Positions 24,401-34,417 of a DNA stretch of 64,000 bases are shown in pieces. The number at the start of each line of letters is the position of its first letter. Within the stretch, counting starts at the first letter, position 1. Source of the stretch: Metridium senile (taxonomy: Eukaryota; Cnidaria; Anthozoa; Actiniaria; Metridiidae); NCBI GenBank assembly GCA_949775045.1, contig OX459099.1, positions 18,150,741 to 18,214,740 of the forward strand, read 5' to 3'. Under the pieces are notes generated by a model. The model saw only the letters and a program-made list of their open reading frames with translations, searched no databases and was not told the DNA's origin. Position numbers and translations under genes: made by a program.

Positions 24401-27400
24401 CAAAAGCATAACAATAACCTGTCAGAGCTCAAGTAACAATGGTTTAATTTGTAATTAATAAGTTATTAGAATTTGTTAAATAATATATTAATTAAAAATA
24501 AAAATATTTGACCCAACAAAAGCCTCTGCAAAAGATTACATACAAATTTCTAAATTTTATATTGATGGGATTTTGTTCAGTGTTGCTAACAAAGATTTCC
24601 AAAAATGTGTATTTCTGATGTTATTTCATAAGGCAATACTAAAAACTAAAATATCTGGGTTTTATTGTTTTGAAAACATTTACATATATTACTGTCAATA
24701 ATAAATGTTGATTGCTTGACGCCAGTGACAGTTGTGAGCAGGAAGATGCTGGCAGTTGACAGGCTTGAACCATTGTGGCATGGGTGGCCTAGCAGTAAGA
24801 GCACTGGCCTCTCACTGCTGTGGTCCAGGTTTGAGTCCCGTCTTGGGCATGGATTATATGTCAGTTGAGTTTGTTTGATGTGTTCTTCTTTCCTATGCCA
24901 CAAGGATTTTTCCCCGGGTTATCCAGTTTTCCTCCCTCCGCAAAAATGAACATGTGAGCCGAGTTGTGTGCAAAATATTTAATGTAGAGGTAGTGAGTGT
25001 GTGTCTAAGTCTCCCCAATAAGTAGGGCATGTGTGTCCAGCTAGAAGATTTGAGATAGTAAAAAAGTGATTTATTTCTATTTTAATTCAATATTTAATAT
25101 ATGTACTTTTTGACTCATTTTTCCTCATTTAAAAATTTCAAAAATATTTTTTATCATATGACCCATATTTTGCCCGCCGCACACTCTTAAGAAAACCTTC
25201 GGAAAAAGTCATGTGATGGGGTCCGTATGGCTTTTTTCACCTGATCCGTACAAACACGTACGGACCAGCTACTCGAAACATTACAACAAAAATGGCCTAT
25301 AAATTAAAAAAACTTATTGACTGAGTTAGGTCGGGCTGTACGGGAAAATATTTGGCTCTTGGTCACCATGACTGCGAGCCAAAGATTTTCCCGTACGGCC
25401 CTCCCACTCAGACAATAAGTACTTAGGATTCATTATAATAAATTACTTACCACGCCTGCATTATGGTGCTGACATGCAAGATGCAATGGTGTGTCTCCAG
25501 TATCAGCACAAGTATTAACACATGCCCTGTAGTTGACTAGTAACTTAGCAATCTCTGTCTTACCAGCCCAGCTTGCAAGATGTAAAGGAGACATGCCTAA
25601 TAAAATACATCCAAAGTTAGACTTAGAGGGCTTTCACTTTTTAGTGTATGGGGGGGAGGTCAGCAAAATCACCTGTCTTTTCCAGATAGGTAATATAATG
25701 AAATTTGTAACACCGTAAAAAATGTTGACTTAACTTTACTGACGTTTCGAGCTTTAGTCAGTAAAGTTAAGTGAAGATTTTTTTACTGTGTTACAAATTT
25801 CATTATAATTACCTATCTTCTATATCAAACACCGACGCAGCCTATACTAGTTTACTCGCTAGTTTCTATTTCTATTTTTTTACGGTGTTACACATTTCAT
25901 TATATTACCTAATAATCTTCTATATCAAACACCGACACAGCCTATACTAGCTTAGTCGCTAGTTTCCATTTATTTGTCTTTTCCAGATATTACCCAGCCC
26001 CTCCCCTTTCCTAATTGTCAAAAATATCCCAGACCCCTATATTTAGTCCAGTTTTTACTAAACCCCTATAAAACAGCATACAGTTTGAAACAGCCCCCCC
26101 CTCCCTATATAGCTTTTGAAAATAATGTGACCCCCTCTCAATATTGACCCCCCCCCCCCACCCCTCCTTGATTTGTGCAGAAATTATCCATGTTGAACCC
26201 CTAATGAAACCTATACACTGTCAGTTAATCCTGTTTCTGAATGTTACAGCCAAACCTACAGAAGCGTTCCTATCGAAGTTGGAAGGCTCGATTTATTCTT
26301 CCAAACTTGATTTATTTTAAATTTGTTTTGAAATTTGCATAAATGAATCAAAACTTGTAAGTTTCAAAATGCAGACTTCAAACGTCAGATAATGGTCCCG
26401 AAATCACGATCTGTGGTCAATAACTACTGATAATGCTATTATTATTTAATAATAGAATACTTTGAATGAGTAAGTATTTATAACAATAATTCTGTAAGCA
26501 GACTAGGTTTAGCAAGTTTTCGTTGTCCAAAAAAACATTGAAAGTAATGTTTTGATTTGAGGCGGTTTTTGAAACTTACAAGATTCGATTCATTTATGCA
26601 AATTTCAAAACAAATTTAAAATCAAGTTTGGAAGAATAAATCGAGCCTTCCAACCTTGATAGGAACGCTTCTGTAGGTTTGGCTGTAAAAGCTTGCTCTA
26701 CTCTGCATTATCCAGGACTAGCACTATAGGATTTTATCTCTATGCTGGTTTCATTTATTTAAGAATTAAACCAGGATTAGCACCAACACAGGATTAACTC
26801 TATAGGTTTTATTAAGAGTTAAACCAGGATTAGCACTAACCCAGGATTAACTATGTAGGTTTTATTAAGAGTTAAACCAGGATTAGCACTAACCCAGGAT
26901 TACCTCTTTAGATTATATTAAAAGCTCAAATAGGATTAGAACTAACCCAATAAATTAACCCTTTAGGTTTTAAGTTAAGATTTAAAGCAGAAAAAGCAAC
27001 ACCAACAAGAACATTACCAATAACTTCCCCAATAGCAATAATAACAGCAATGAGCTGAGACCAACAACATGTATCTAGCATCAGAAATGATGATGATAAT
27101 AACAACAACAATAACGATTATAATAACAATAGCAATAATAAATTCAACAACAACAACAACAACAGCAACAACTATAACAATACCAATAACAACAATAACA
27201 AATGAAAGCAATGACAACAACAATGACACCAACAACATTGACAACAACAATATCAACAACAACAATTATACCAATAACAATAACAAAATCACCAACAACT
27301 ATAGAAACAACAACTGTTACAACATCACCAACAACAATATTAACAACAACAATTATACCAATAACAAAAACAAAATCACCAACAACTATAGAAACAACAA

Positions 27401-30400
27401 CTGTTACAACAGCACCATTCACAACAACTTTATCAACAACAACTGTAACAACTCCATTAACAACAAATTAAAAACAGTAACACAACAACAACAGCATCAT
27501 GTGACAGCAGCATCGACAGCTATAATAACCAAACAATATAATAATAAATCAGTTTTCTGTATGATAGTTTACCCTTTCTTTACCTTTCTTATCTCTTGCA
27601 TTGACATTACAATCTTGTATATCCAGTAACGCCATGGTGATCTCTGTGTTACCATTAAGGGCAGCAAGATGAAGAGCAGTGAATCTAAAATGTATTCAGA
27701 ATGTACAAATTACATACAATATTTCTATGGCAGACAGCACATCAGGAAAAAAAAATACACCTTAAAACAGGTTCCCATTTAAATCTGTACTTTCCCATTT
27801 TTAAAAATCTATACTTATGCAAATTGTGTCGATGTGTGCTAAACACACAGATCAACCAATCAGAATATATTATTTCTGAAGTGAACTTCTTTGATTGGTT
27901 GATATGTGTGTTTAGCACACATCAACAAAATTTGCATAAGTACAGATTTAATTGGGAAAGTACAGATTTAAATGGGAACCTGTTCTAAATATTCTGTCCC
28001 AGCCAAAGCTACATTGTATATGCAGTCAATACTCCAAGACAGCATAGGATGCATAGTATTTTTTTCTCGTGTTATCCTGTTCTCATAGCATATATTTGTT
28101 GTATGCATTTGGCACACATTATCGCAGCTAGTTGCATGTTGCAGTGGAAATTGAGAGATGCAACTTTTCTGATCAGAGGTTAGTTTTTCATGAAAAACTT
28201 GGTTGTTAAAAAGTTGTTACGTTGTTCTACTCACCCGTCTTCATCTTGAACATTGATGTTGATTTTTTTTGCTGCCTTTTCTACAAAAATGAACATGTGT
28301 GAGTTATTTATTAAAGGTGCTGAGGTGGTTTGGTAGTGGTGAGATGAAATTGCCTTGGGGTTTGTAGTTTTAAATAAACTATTGATGTTAACATTTCAAG
28401 AAACCAAGCAAAACTATTCGAGTAAAGAAATAGAAAGACTATGCAAGCACAGTTATTATCTACAGTGTTACAATCACACAACTACTTATGGATAGCATGA
28501 TAGGTCATTACCACCGATTTCATTGCTACATGGCCGACAGAGTTTATGAAGTGAGTTGGTGATTCTCTTTAGTCAATCAAACACTTGTAATTTGTCTAGA
28601 CATTTTACAAACAAGGTGTGAATGACAGTTAAAAAAACATATTTTGTTTCAGGCCTAAAGATATATATTCTAGGCATCAGACCGTGCAAACTATTGTATT
28701 CGTATCAAAGATACCCTATGTAATCTTGAAACAATGCCAATACCATATGAGGTATTGTATGTGAGAAGTAATGGCTCAATTTTCTATTAGAAATAACATT
28801 TCTACCGGTGTTATGCTCACATCAATCATTGTTTACAGTTCAAGTAATTAGTTGTCTAGACAAATTGTGTTTGATTAACCGAAGAGTATTGCCATCTTTG
28901 CTTCATAAATTTTTTGTCTGACATCACGTAGTAATGAAATCGTTGGTATATGCTTATTGTTCTCTCCCTATCTGATGGTTACCCTGCAGTTACCCTTCCT
29001 TGCATGAACAGTGTTGTGGAAGTGAATGAGCGTACCACATATATATAAGACACTTGTGTCTGGTTAAACAAAGCGATTTATTTATGAGTCATTCATTAAA
29101 TAACTCATTATGAATTCATTTAGTAAGCATGTTTGCTTTACATTGTATGTTTACAAAACATAAACTTGGCCCGGAAGTAAACAAAATGAAGACGGAAACA
29201 AAAATAATTCATAAAGTTGAAATAAGAAATATATGATGTGCATATCACAGTGGAGTAGTAAAAAAGAAGTATTTTAATTTTTTTTTCCTTAGTCAGATTA
29301 AAATATGCAGTTAAATCATTTCAATTTTTCAGATCTTTTTTGTGTGATCCCCAAAGGAAATATATTAGTACCAATGCTTACTAGTACACAAATATTTAAA
29401 GGAAATAAAAATTTTACAATAAATTAGTAATAGAATAAAATTAATATATAAAATATATAACAATTATAATAAAATCATTACAGAATATTTATTTTCTGTT
29501 GGCTTGATTATTTAAAAACATTAACCTTTCTTAAACTTCTTTTTGTGAGGTTATTTATGAGACAAAGAATATCCCAGGTTTAAACAGTCAATGTTTTTTT
29601 AATATTGAATTGTGTTTGTTTTCCAAATATATTAGTAAGATGAATCAAAAGTTTCATATTTTCATTTTTCTGTGGATGTTAAAACATCATTGCTGATGGG
29701 CATCACCACATGCACTAAATTCTAATTTACAAATAATTTATGTCAAACTAAAAGGTTAAGATACTTTTGAGATTTGTTTATTTGACAAATACACATTTTT
29801 TAAGCTTTATAATTAATTGAATATTTTGTTTTTATCTAAACTAATTCTAATTCCAAAAGAATATTAACTTAATTATTTATAGAAAGAATTTAAAAAACAA
29901 TAGGTGTTACTTTCATATCTGCATTATGTAACTTATAAATAGGAATTAAAATTAAAACATGCATAATTTCAATTGATTGATTGGTGTTCGCGTACAAGCT
30001 ATTTGATAAGGGTCGTGACAAAGATCTTCATTTCGAATCAGATATAGCAATCAGAGCTAATTTTATAAGAATATATTTTGACGTTTATATTTTAGGTACT
30101 TTCGAACAATAACTTTACACATACAATGTACAATGAAACTTTATTTCATTTGAAAGAATAACAAAAACAAATAAGCCTCAGTCAAAATAAATGAAGCATT
30201 TTTATTTGGCAAAGACGTGCTTAACGAGCAATGATCATTCGAATCCTTGGGCCAATATCGGGATGTCGCAAATATCAAATTCTCGTACTGTCTCGCGGTC
30301 TAACCTCAAGAATTCATATAAAATCCAATAATGGTACAGTCATTCGATAGTTCACAATTTTTGAGATATATTTGTGACATTACAGTAATATCCTCGACAA

Positions 30401-30895
30401 GGAAGCCATGAACTTTACTTGTCAAACCGCAATGTTAAGAAATAAAGAGTTATGAAGGGGGTTGCAAGCATTATGAAAACCACGGGTTTCATTATATTAT
30501 TCTTTGCCTGCTACTTGAATTATAACCTCAGTCATTTGTTTCATAATCCTAGAATTACGTACGATACACTACTCCAATAAAAGGCTATTTGGGGTCGATT
30601 CTTAAACAGAGGTGGTGAGAACTTCGCATTAAGTCACGACATAAAAAGAGCAACTACCATGAGACTTTAAGCGTTAAAACCTTTCAACCTTGATCAGTAA
30701 GTTACTTGAATAAGCTTTATAACAACAATCAAAGTAGAACTATTCGACATTTGGAATAATTAGCAGGGATACAGACGAGATTTTTCACAAGTCTTACTTA
30801 CTTGATTTCGATGATGTTATTTTGCCAAGAATCTTTCTTACTGTGCCAGCATCATTAGTTTTTACAGCCTGTATCAAATCCTGGTCTTTTCCCAT
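12413..30895 (-). CDS. CASKIN: Caskin-type scaffold: ankyrin repeats, SH3 domain, phosphotyrosine-motif tail
   Basis: Fourteen minus-strand exons join in phase through GT-AG sites: 30895-30802, 28280-28235, 27684-27584, 25596-25451, 24391-24296, 23342-23218, 21716-21608, 21003-20895, 20051-19951, 18471-18418, 16940-16877, 15959-15888, 15491-14334, 12484-12413. The start [12 protein letters not shown] matches vertebrate Caskin (MGKDQELLQAVK). Residues ~45-275 are about six ankyrin repeats ([52 protein letters not shown]). Residues ~278-346 form an SH3 domain split over three exons ([37 protein letters not shown]). The tail has proline-rich SH3 ligands ([18 protein letters not shown]) and tyrosine motifs YVEV 436, YTEV 462, YEDM 607, YENV 654, 687 and 747, YETM 705 and 717, YLNV 762, YINI 776. 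Caskins are CASK-binding neuronal scaffolds that normally carry two SAM domains; none is seen here. The 3' end is unresolved: exon 14 either uses the donor GTAGGA at 12412 or reads through to a stop at 12309, giving 816 aa, with an AATAAA at 12165-12170. Confidence 0.9.
12550..12960. repeat. ATG/GATGGT microsatellite
   Basis: Irregular GATGATGAT and GTAACGATGGTGATGATG units fill this stretch, immediately upstream (in gene orientation) of Caskin-type exon 14. The Ser/His-rich minus-strand open frames over it are low-complexity artefacts. Confidence 0.9.
12970..13134. mobile_element. Foldback MITE, 165 bp
   Basis: The two ends are inverted copies: TATACACCGAATCGAAATAT on the left and ATATTTCGATTCGGTGTATA on the right. 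The arms include TTGACTGACTAGCCTC and its complement. There is no coding capacity. The terminal TA pairs could be a TA target duplication of the Tc1/mariner type, but this is not certain. Confidence 0.85.
13135..14045. mobile_element. CTATTTCAA-ended MITE with a second MITE nested in it
   Basis: The outer element starts AGCTATTTCAAAGAAAAGG and ends TTTTGAAATAGCT, a terminal signature shared with elements at 16016, 21223, 23658 and 35364. It contains a hairpin at 13526-13619 (GCATGATATCGTAAATTATC against its complement) whose family recurs at 44489-44600. A separate element at 13749-14023 is nested near its right end. Confidence 0.7.
13749..14023. mobile_element. TAGTCCC-ended MITE (family copy 1)
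   Basis: The terminal inverted repeats start TAGTCCCTACAGTTCCCTG and end CAGGGAACTGTGAAGGGGAC followed by TA. The arms extend through CATCTTGAAAGGTAGCC and GAGCTTGCAATGATAGAGAC. A second copy of the family lies at 49961-50155 in an ACTR8 intron. Confidence 0.85.
14065..14301. mobile_element. Inverted-repeat MITE next to Caskin-type exon 13
   Basis: The left arm AGAGAGTATTAAATTCACG with CCAAACGTCAAA is complemented by TTTGACGTTTGGCG and GTGAATCTTAAACTCTC on the right. The right end lies 32 bp from the exon 13 splice donor. Confidence 0.75.
15627..15870. repeat. ~24-bp intronic tandem repeat
   Basis: About ten irregular units of AAAGGGGATTCCCTGTAAAT lie in the short intron between exons 13 and 12 of the Caskin-type gene. 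The array ends within 20 bp of the splice donor at 15887. Unit lengths vary, so the copies are not strictly in register. Confidence 0.85.
16016..16846. mobile_element. Nested MITEs (CTATTTCAA family with TCATATGA palindrome inside)
   Basis: The outer arms ACAGCTATTTCAAGTAACG, ATTATGGGAGTTCATT and their complements (AGCTCCCACAATTCC near 16790) match the element at 23658-23915. The interior 16199-16735 belongs to a different family with ATTTTGCCCGGCGCGCGCTC, TCCGTAC-rich palindromes and TCATATGATAAAAAACGTATTGACTGAG pieces. That family recurs at 25150-25430 and 48108-48440. The interior therefore inserted into an older MITE. Confidence 0.7.
17025..17082. repeat. Short perfect hairpin after a poly-G tract
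   Basis: GTTTTGGGATAGCTGTGTTA and its reverse complement are separated by about 18 bp. A run of about 16 G lies just upstream at 16995-17010. Confidence 0.8.
17306..17580 (+). mobile_element. tRNA-derived SINE, copy 1
   Basis: A Pol III B-box-like GGTTCGAGTTC lies at 17353-17363. It is followed by a body (GTTTGTTTGATGTGTTCTTC, GGGTTATCCAGTTTTCCTCC) shared with the better-preserved copy at 24765-25055. The 5' A-box half is degraded. It sits in a Caskin-type intron. Confidence 0.75.
17955..18095. mobile_element. Hairpin MITE (ATTACACGG family, copy 1)
   Basis: ATTACACGGTGGCGCGAAGA and its complement bracket AATTTTATC arms, with a GAGTGAGCGCAGCGAACGAGT centre. Related copies lie at 22104-22239 and, truncated, at 22417-22510, all in introns of the same gene. 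Confidence 0.8.
19753..19920. mobile_element. Single arm of the palindromic element, abutting the SH3 exon
   Basis: The sequence from AAAACTCGGTCACAGACTAG to GAGCTTGGGCTCCCTGTGG matches one arm of the palindrome inside 11795-12162, with a small insertion. It ends 30 bp from the splice donor of the exon encoding the first half of the SH3 domain (19951-20051). Reading through the donor would append repeat-derived codons. Confidence 0.8.
20403..20873. mobile_element. Inverted-repeat element, ~470 bp
   Basis: The left arm TAGGCCATTTGCAGCTAGAG with ACCTTAAATCCATCAGCTG is complemented by CAGCTGATGGATTTAAGGTA and CTCTAGCTGCAAAGGGCCTA on the right. The arms are imperfect over about 110 bp and the centre is unrelated. 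It is intronic in the Caskin-type gene and no transposase is seen. Confidence 0.85.
21223..21484. mobile_element. CTATTTCAA-ended MITE
   Basis: CCTATTTCAATAAACGTTAT is opposed by ATAACGATTTTGAAATAGG, with internal arms around AAGCCAAGACTGAAATGAA. It lies between Caskin-type exons 7 and 8. Confidence 0.75.
22104..22239. mobile_element. Hairpin MITE (ATTACACGG family, copy 2)
   Basis: ATTACATGTGCGCTTGGAGA and its complement flank ATGAATTTTATCTTC arms and a CATTCGCTGCGCTCACTCG centre. The organisation is the same as at 17955-18095. A degraded partial copy follows at 22417-22510. Confidence 0.8.
23658..23915. mobile_element. CTATTTCAA-ended MITE (best-preserved copy)
   Basis: The element runs from ACACCTATTTCAATTAACG to CGTTAATTGAAATAGGTGT, with sub-terminal arms GTCCATCTGGAATGGT and GATCTGAGATCGGTAGGAAT complemented on the right. 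It provides the reference for several elements with the same termini across the window. Confidence 0.85.
24190..24210. repeat. Poly-C tract of 21 bases
   Basis: An uninterrupted C run lies about 85 bp from the splice donor of Caskin-type exon 5. On the transcribed minus strand it reads as poly-G. Confidence 0.97.
24765..25055 (+). mobile_element. tRNA-derived SINE, copy 2
   Basis: The tRNA-like head has an A-box-like TGGCCTAGCAGTAAGAG and a B-box-like GGTTTGAGTCC (24828-24838). The body shares GTTTGTTTGATGTGTTCTTC and GGGTTATCCAGTTTTCCTCC with the copy at 17306. It lacks its own promoterless coding region, as expected for a SINE, and it lies in a Caskin-type intron. Confidence 0.85.
25150..25430. 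mobile_element. TCATATGA/TCCGTAC palindromic repeat, copy 2
   Basis: TATCATATGACCCATATTTT leads into CTTAAGAAAACCTTCGGAAA and GTCCGTATGGC, then GACTGAGTTAGGTCGGGC and TCAGACAATAAGTACTTA. The layout is the same as at 16199-16735 and 48108-48440. It ends within 20 bp of Caskin-type exon 4. Confidence 0.8.
25690..25960. mobile_element. AATATAATGAAATTTGTAAC foldback repeat, copy 1
   Basis: GGTAATATAATGAAATTTGT and its complement enclose a GACGTTTCGAGCTTTAG core. This is followed by a partly repeated tail (CAGCCTATACTAGTTTACTC) that occurs twice. Copies at 52946-53125 and 59210-59345 share core and tail. The class of element is not determined. Confidence 0.75.
26244..26688. mobile_element. TTACAGCCAAACC inverted-repeat element
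   Basis: The terminal inverted repeats of about 100 bp begin TTACAGCCAAACCTACAG and end CTGTAGGTTTGGCTGTAA. They extend through GCGTTCCTATCGAAGTTGG and the CTTCCAAACTTGATT segment. The centre is non-coding. Confidence 0.88.
26765..26960. repeat. ~60-bp intronic tandem repeat
   Basis: About three copies of a unit contain GAGTTAAACCAGGATTAGCA and GGATTAACTCTATAGG, in a Caskin-type intron. Confidence 0.85.
27090..27475. repeat. AAC-rich microsatellite with ~96-bp internal duplication
   Basis: CAACAACAA and ACCAATAACA units dominate. The block from ATATTAACAACAACAATTAT through CACCAACAACTATAGAAACA occurs twice, near 27250 and 27345. It lies about 100 bp from Caskin-type exon 3. Open frames across it are low complexity. 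Confidence 0.9.
27766..27984. mobile_element. AACAGGTTCCC foldback MITE, copy 1
   Basis: The long arms start AACAGGTTCCCATTTAAATC and end GATTTAAATGGGAACCTGTT, with an inner hairpin of GTGCTAAACACACAGATCAA. A copy of about the same length lies at 40155-40350 in ATG12. Both are intronic. Confidence 0.92.
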
Positions 30896-31246
30896 ACTGT
30901 AAACTCACTGAATATTAATACCAGGAAACAGTTAAATCAGTTTCTTGCGGCACGAAGAATGGACCAGTTGCAAGGCACACAATCCAACAGTCCAAATTAA
31001 TATCGTTTCATGCTTGAACCAAAATGACTAACAAACGTCCAAAGTCGTTTTGTCACAGCTTGGTCTATAGTCGAACCATATCGGCGAATAATATCGGCAA
31101 ATAAATCAGCTAATACTTTTAAATTTCCCAAATAAATTGAGCACAACGCCGACCATATATTTGCTTGATGTGTAAACACGAGTATTAACGAGAGTCCATC
31201 GACGGGACTTTGAATCACTTCGGAGCCGATTCGTATTTTACAAATG

Positions 31247-31254
31247 TGACGTCA
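31247..31254. promoter_or_regulatory. Palindromic CRE beside an ETS core, upstream of the Caskin-type gene
   Basis: A full TGACGTCA is followed directly by TTTCCTG, the reverse of an ETS GGAA core. It lies 352 bp upstream of the Caskin-type start codon at 30895. A promoter or 5'-UTR-proximal role is inferred from position; no TATA box was recognised. Confidence 0.45.
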
Positions 31255-31259
31255 TTTCC

Positions 31260-32427
31260 TGTGTGTGAATCTCTCGAAATTAATCAAAGGTCTTGCCAAT
31301 AAAATACTAATGGTCAAACTCAAATCTTTATTCCATCTAGGCTGACAGCTAATAAAATAATGACAGTAATGGCGATTGGAAATAGTTGTAATTAGTTATT
31401 TAGAGATAAGTTCAAAATCACTGGTCGGAAATGGGACCGGAACACAGGAATTTGGAGGGAGTAGCTCATTTCCGGTCGAGTCATTTTTCCAATCCCCCTT
31501 CCATTCAATCTAATTCAATTACTGCCATATTTGTGCTTTTATAATAATGTTTTCCCCTAGAAACGATTGTAACACAACAGCATATATTGAGAGAAGCAAT
31601 TTTATTTAGTAAAACTAGCTAAAATGAGACTTGTAAAAAATAGTCGAGAGATGGTTACATTCACTGTGAATAACACAACAGACTGAATCGCTGACGAGAA
31701 AGGAAACTGATGAATATATAAACAAACACTGTACTTCCGTACGTAGTCAACAATTAATAATTAATATGCAACAGCACTAGCAAAACATGTTTGAGCCTTG
31801 TACCCATATAATCGCTACGATCGCCTTTATCGGCTTTAGGGACGAACAATTTGATCAGTTTGACCATGATCGGGGTTGGTGGGCCAATTTATAAAAAAAG
31901 TCGCTCCATACTTTTTACAGAGTATATTGAACGATATTTTTTCAGGATTGAGACCTTGCTTTAATTTTTTGGTAGGATTCAATTATAAATTATTAACACC
32001 CCACCATCAAATATTCCGGCAGTAGTCCATCCCTTCAGTTAAACAGTATATTTTGGACAGATCAGTTCGACGGACAAATATCGTCTTGCAAATTTATTTG
32101 TTCCTTTAGATTTAGTAAATTCAACAAAATCACACAACTTTTTCGCCTCTAATTCGGTTCGTCCAGTGTTCACGCAGAAATTAAGGATTGTCCGTCACAA
32201 GACAATATGTCCGTCCAGAAGATTTGTTGGTCTATCATAGAAAGTCTATAATGGTATATTCCAGCAATCGCGGTCTATTTCATTTTCAGTTTTCTATGCT
32301 GAATCGTGATACAATTTCTCCAATTGGCTGACACCTGTATAAAAGCTAGGCTGACCTCAAGCACATGTATCTACAGGTGGTTTTATAGTTATAGCAGCGA
32401 GGGGGAAAGTGAAACTCGTAGAACCGG
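31260..32427. other. Intergenic sequence without recognised genes
   Basis: Short open frames only, with no recognisable domain, RNA gene or long repeat. The segment is AT-rich and lies between the Caskin-type 5' end and the foldback element at 32428. Confidence 0.6.
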
Positions 32428-32673
32428 CTTAAGGCCCGTTTACACTAGCAATTTTGTCGCGCGACAAGAGCTGCGATTTCAATGACGATTCTATCGCAGC
32501 TTTGTCGCCACAATTTCGAATACGCTCGAAATTAGGAGACAGAAAGTCGCAGCAAATTGCGGCTAAATTTTGAGCATGTTCAAAGTAGCGTTGACAAATC
32601 TGAGATAAAATCGCCATTGAAATCGCAGCTCTTGTCGCGCCACAAAATTGCTAGTGTAAAAGGGCCTTTTAAG
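32428..32673. mobile_element. GGCCC-TTTACACTAGCAA foldback MITE
   Basis: CTTAAGGCCCGTTTACACTA and AGTGTAAAAGGGCCTTTTAAG form inverted ends. The arms continue with AATTTTGTCGCGCGACAAG and GAGCTGCGATTTCAATGACG. Related ends occur at 44613-45543. Confidence 0.88.
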
Positions 32674-33863
32674 GTGGATCACTATAGTTTTTGAAAAGCC
32701 ACACCAAGCCGTTATAAACGTCGTTTTGACAAACTTCCCAATTTTCGATTGACCTGAAACTTTTACAGATTATCAGTCTTAGACTGAAATTTAAAACAAT
32801 ATACTTAAACTAATCTTCAGTTAATTTGTACAATGCTTGTACTAAATCCACAAAACATATAGCACTTTATGATAATAAATTTCGCTAATTTCTTCATTCC
32901 ATTGTTCTTTTGTTAGTTGTGACTTTTTATTCGCAGGTATTTTGAGAGAAAAGGTAACTAATTTGCAATTCATTTCACAAATTCAACTGGCACAAAGGAA
33001 TGTATCACTACATGCAGTCAGATATAATCAAAAGAACAATGGAATGAAGCAATTAGCGAAATTTATTTTTATCGCCGGAAGTAATAACTCAACCAAAACC
33101 GTCACGGTGTATTGCGTCGTGACTCCAGAAAGTAACGCAGATTTGCATCATTAGCGGCCGTGAACATCTGAACGAGTTTAATTTTTTTTTACCACGTTTA
33201 AATGCCTCAATTGAAATGAAGCTTCAGGATAACATTTCTAGTACTTTGGAGAAGAGTTTGTGAATTTTACAGAAAAATGTAAACGGCAGTTTTGAATATT
33301 TCTAGAAAAGCGCAACAGTGATGTGTTTTCGCTTGAAGTCAAGCTCTAACATCTCTAAGGAAAAAAATAATTTCTCAATACTGTGAACGATTTATTGTCT
33401 CAAACTTAGTAACTAAAGACATATATGTACAGGGAAGGTTTTGACGGTTTTTGAGCGCTATTTGTTCAGTTATTGTAAGTCACATTGCCACACATTGAGT
33501 GATTCCTTCTAACACTCAAAACTACAAAGTACAAAATATATCTGTAATTTTCTCGAAATCAAACTTACAGATTTCTCTAATTCTTTGATATTTTGGGTGC
33601 CTAGTGTTGTAGTTTACTGTGGTAGTAGCCGCTTTTGGAGATCTCATCGCGTTCGTCTACAATTTAAGCGCAACTGATTTCCGTTTTTCCTGTATATCGC
33701 TGCTATTAAAATACAAATCTAAAAACAATGTATACTGTTTTAAATTTCAGTCTAAGACTGATAATCTGTAAAAGTTTCAGGTCGATCGAAAATTGGGAAG
33801 TTTGTCAAAACGACGTTTAAAACGGCCTTGTGTGGCTTTCCGAAAACTATAGTGATCCACCTT
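32671..33863. mobile_element. 1.19-kb element with ~135-bp terminal inverted repeats
   Basis: The left end AAGGTGGATCACTATAG and the right end CTATAGTGATCCACCTT are inverted. The similarity extends about 135 bp (CGTCGTTTTGACAAACTTCC, CAGTCTTAGACTGAAATTTA and complements). The 900-bp centre has no recognisable transposase, so it is probably a non-autonomous DNA transposon. It directly abuts the foldback element on its left. Confidence 0.88.
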
Positions 33864-34068
33864 AAGTTTTGGAACAATTTTCTGTTTTTGTAAAAAATTC
33901 AACGTCAGATTTCGGATGGACCATGAACTTTGGAGCACTGCAAAAATTGTGTTTTCTCAGTGTGGTGCAGAAGTTTTCCTTTTTTTCCAACCTTTTATCA
34001 AGATTGTTTCTCTATTTAGCCGGGAAAAGAACCAGCCCACGTTTTTTTCAAGCGTTTTTTCATACCCA

Positions 34069-34215
34069 CATCAGCGCTGGCTCATGCATAAAGATATATC
34101 TAAAGCTAACAAGGGGCTTCCTGTGGTGCTGACGCTTTGTGGCTTTTTATGCCATCAGCGCTGGCTCATTATAAAGATAGGAAAAGCTGACGATGGGCTT
34201 CCTGTGGAGCATTCT
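34069..34215. repeat. Two-copy ~80-bp tandem repeat
   Basis: CATCAGCGCTGGCTCAT followed by ATAAAGATA, AAAGCT and GGGCTTCCTGTGG occurs twice in direct orientation. Confidence 0.85.
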
Positions 34216-34417
34216 GTTGGTCGTATCGCTTTTTGCAAGTTATCAGTATGAAGGCCTACGCTATTTTGGTTGTAGCTATCTTTCCGTGTATTTTGATAAG
34301 ACCGCATCACCGCACTGATGAAACCCAATAAAAAGACACTGAGTCAACAAATTTGCATTTCGTTACGTGTTGGTGTTTTAGTTTATTGTTCTAGTACATG
34401 TATGTAGGTCCGCATTT

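Noticed and set aside
25725..25800. Possible small self-cleaving ribozyme in the repeated GAAACGTCAG core of the foldback repeats
   Set aside because: The complete conserved hammerhead core (CUGAUGA and GAAA in the correct order with three stems) could not be laid out. Only the GAAAC-like part is present.
27069..27629. A 186-codon Asn/Thr-rich plus-strand frame
   Set aside because: It is AAC/AAT microsatellite sequence, and its end runs antisense over Caskin-type exon 3.
30997..31218. A 73-codon minus-strand frame just upstream of the Caskin-type start
   Set aside because: It has no family features, no matching splice donor, and the clear MGKDQ start lies downstream. It is more likely 5' flank.
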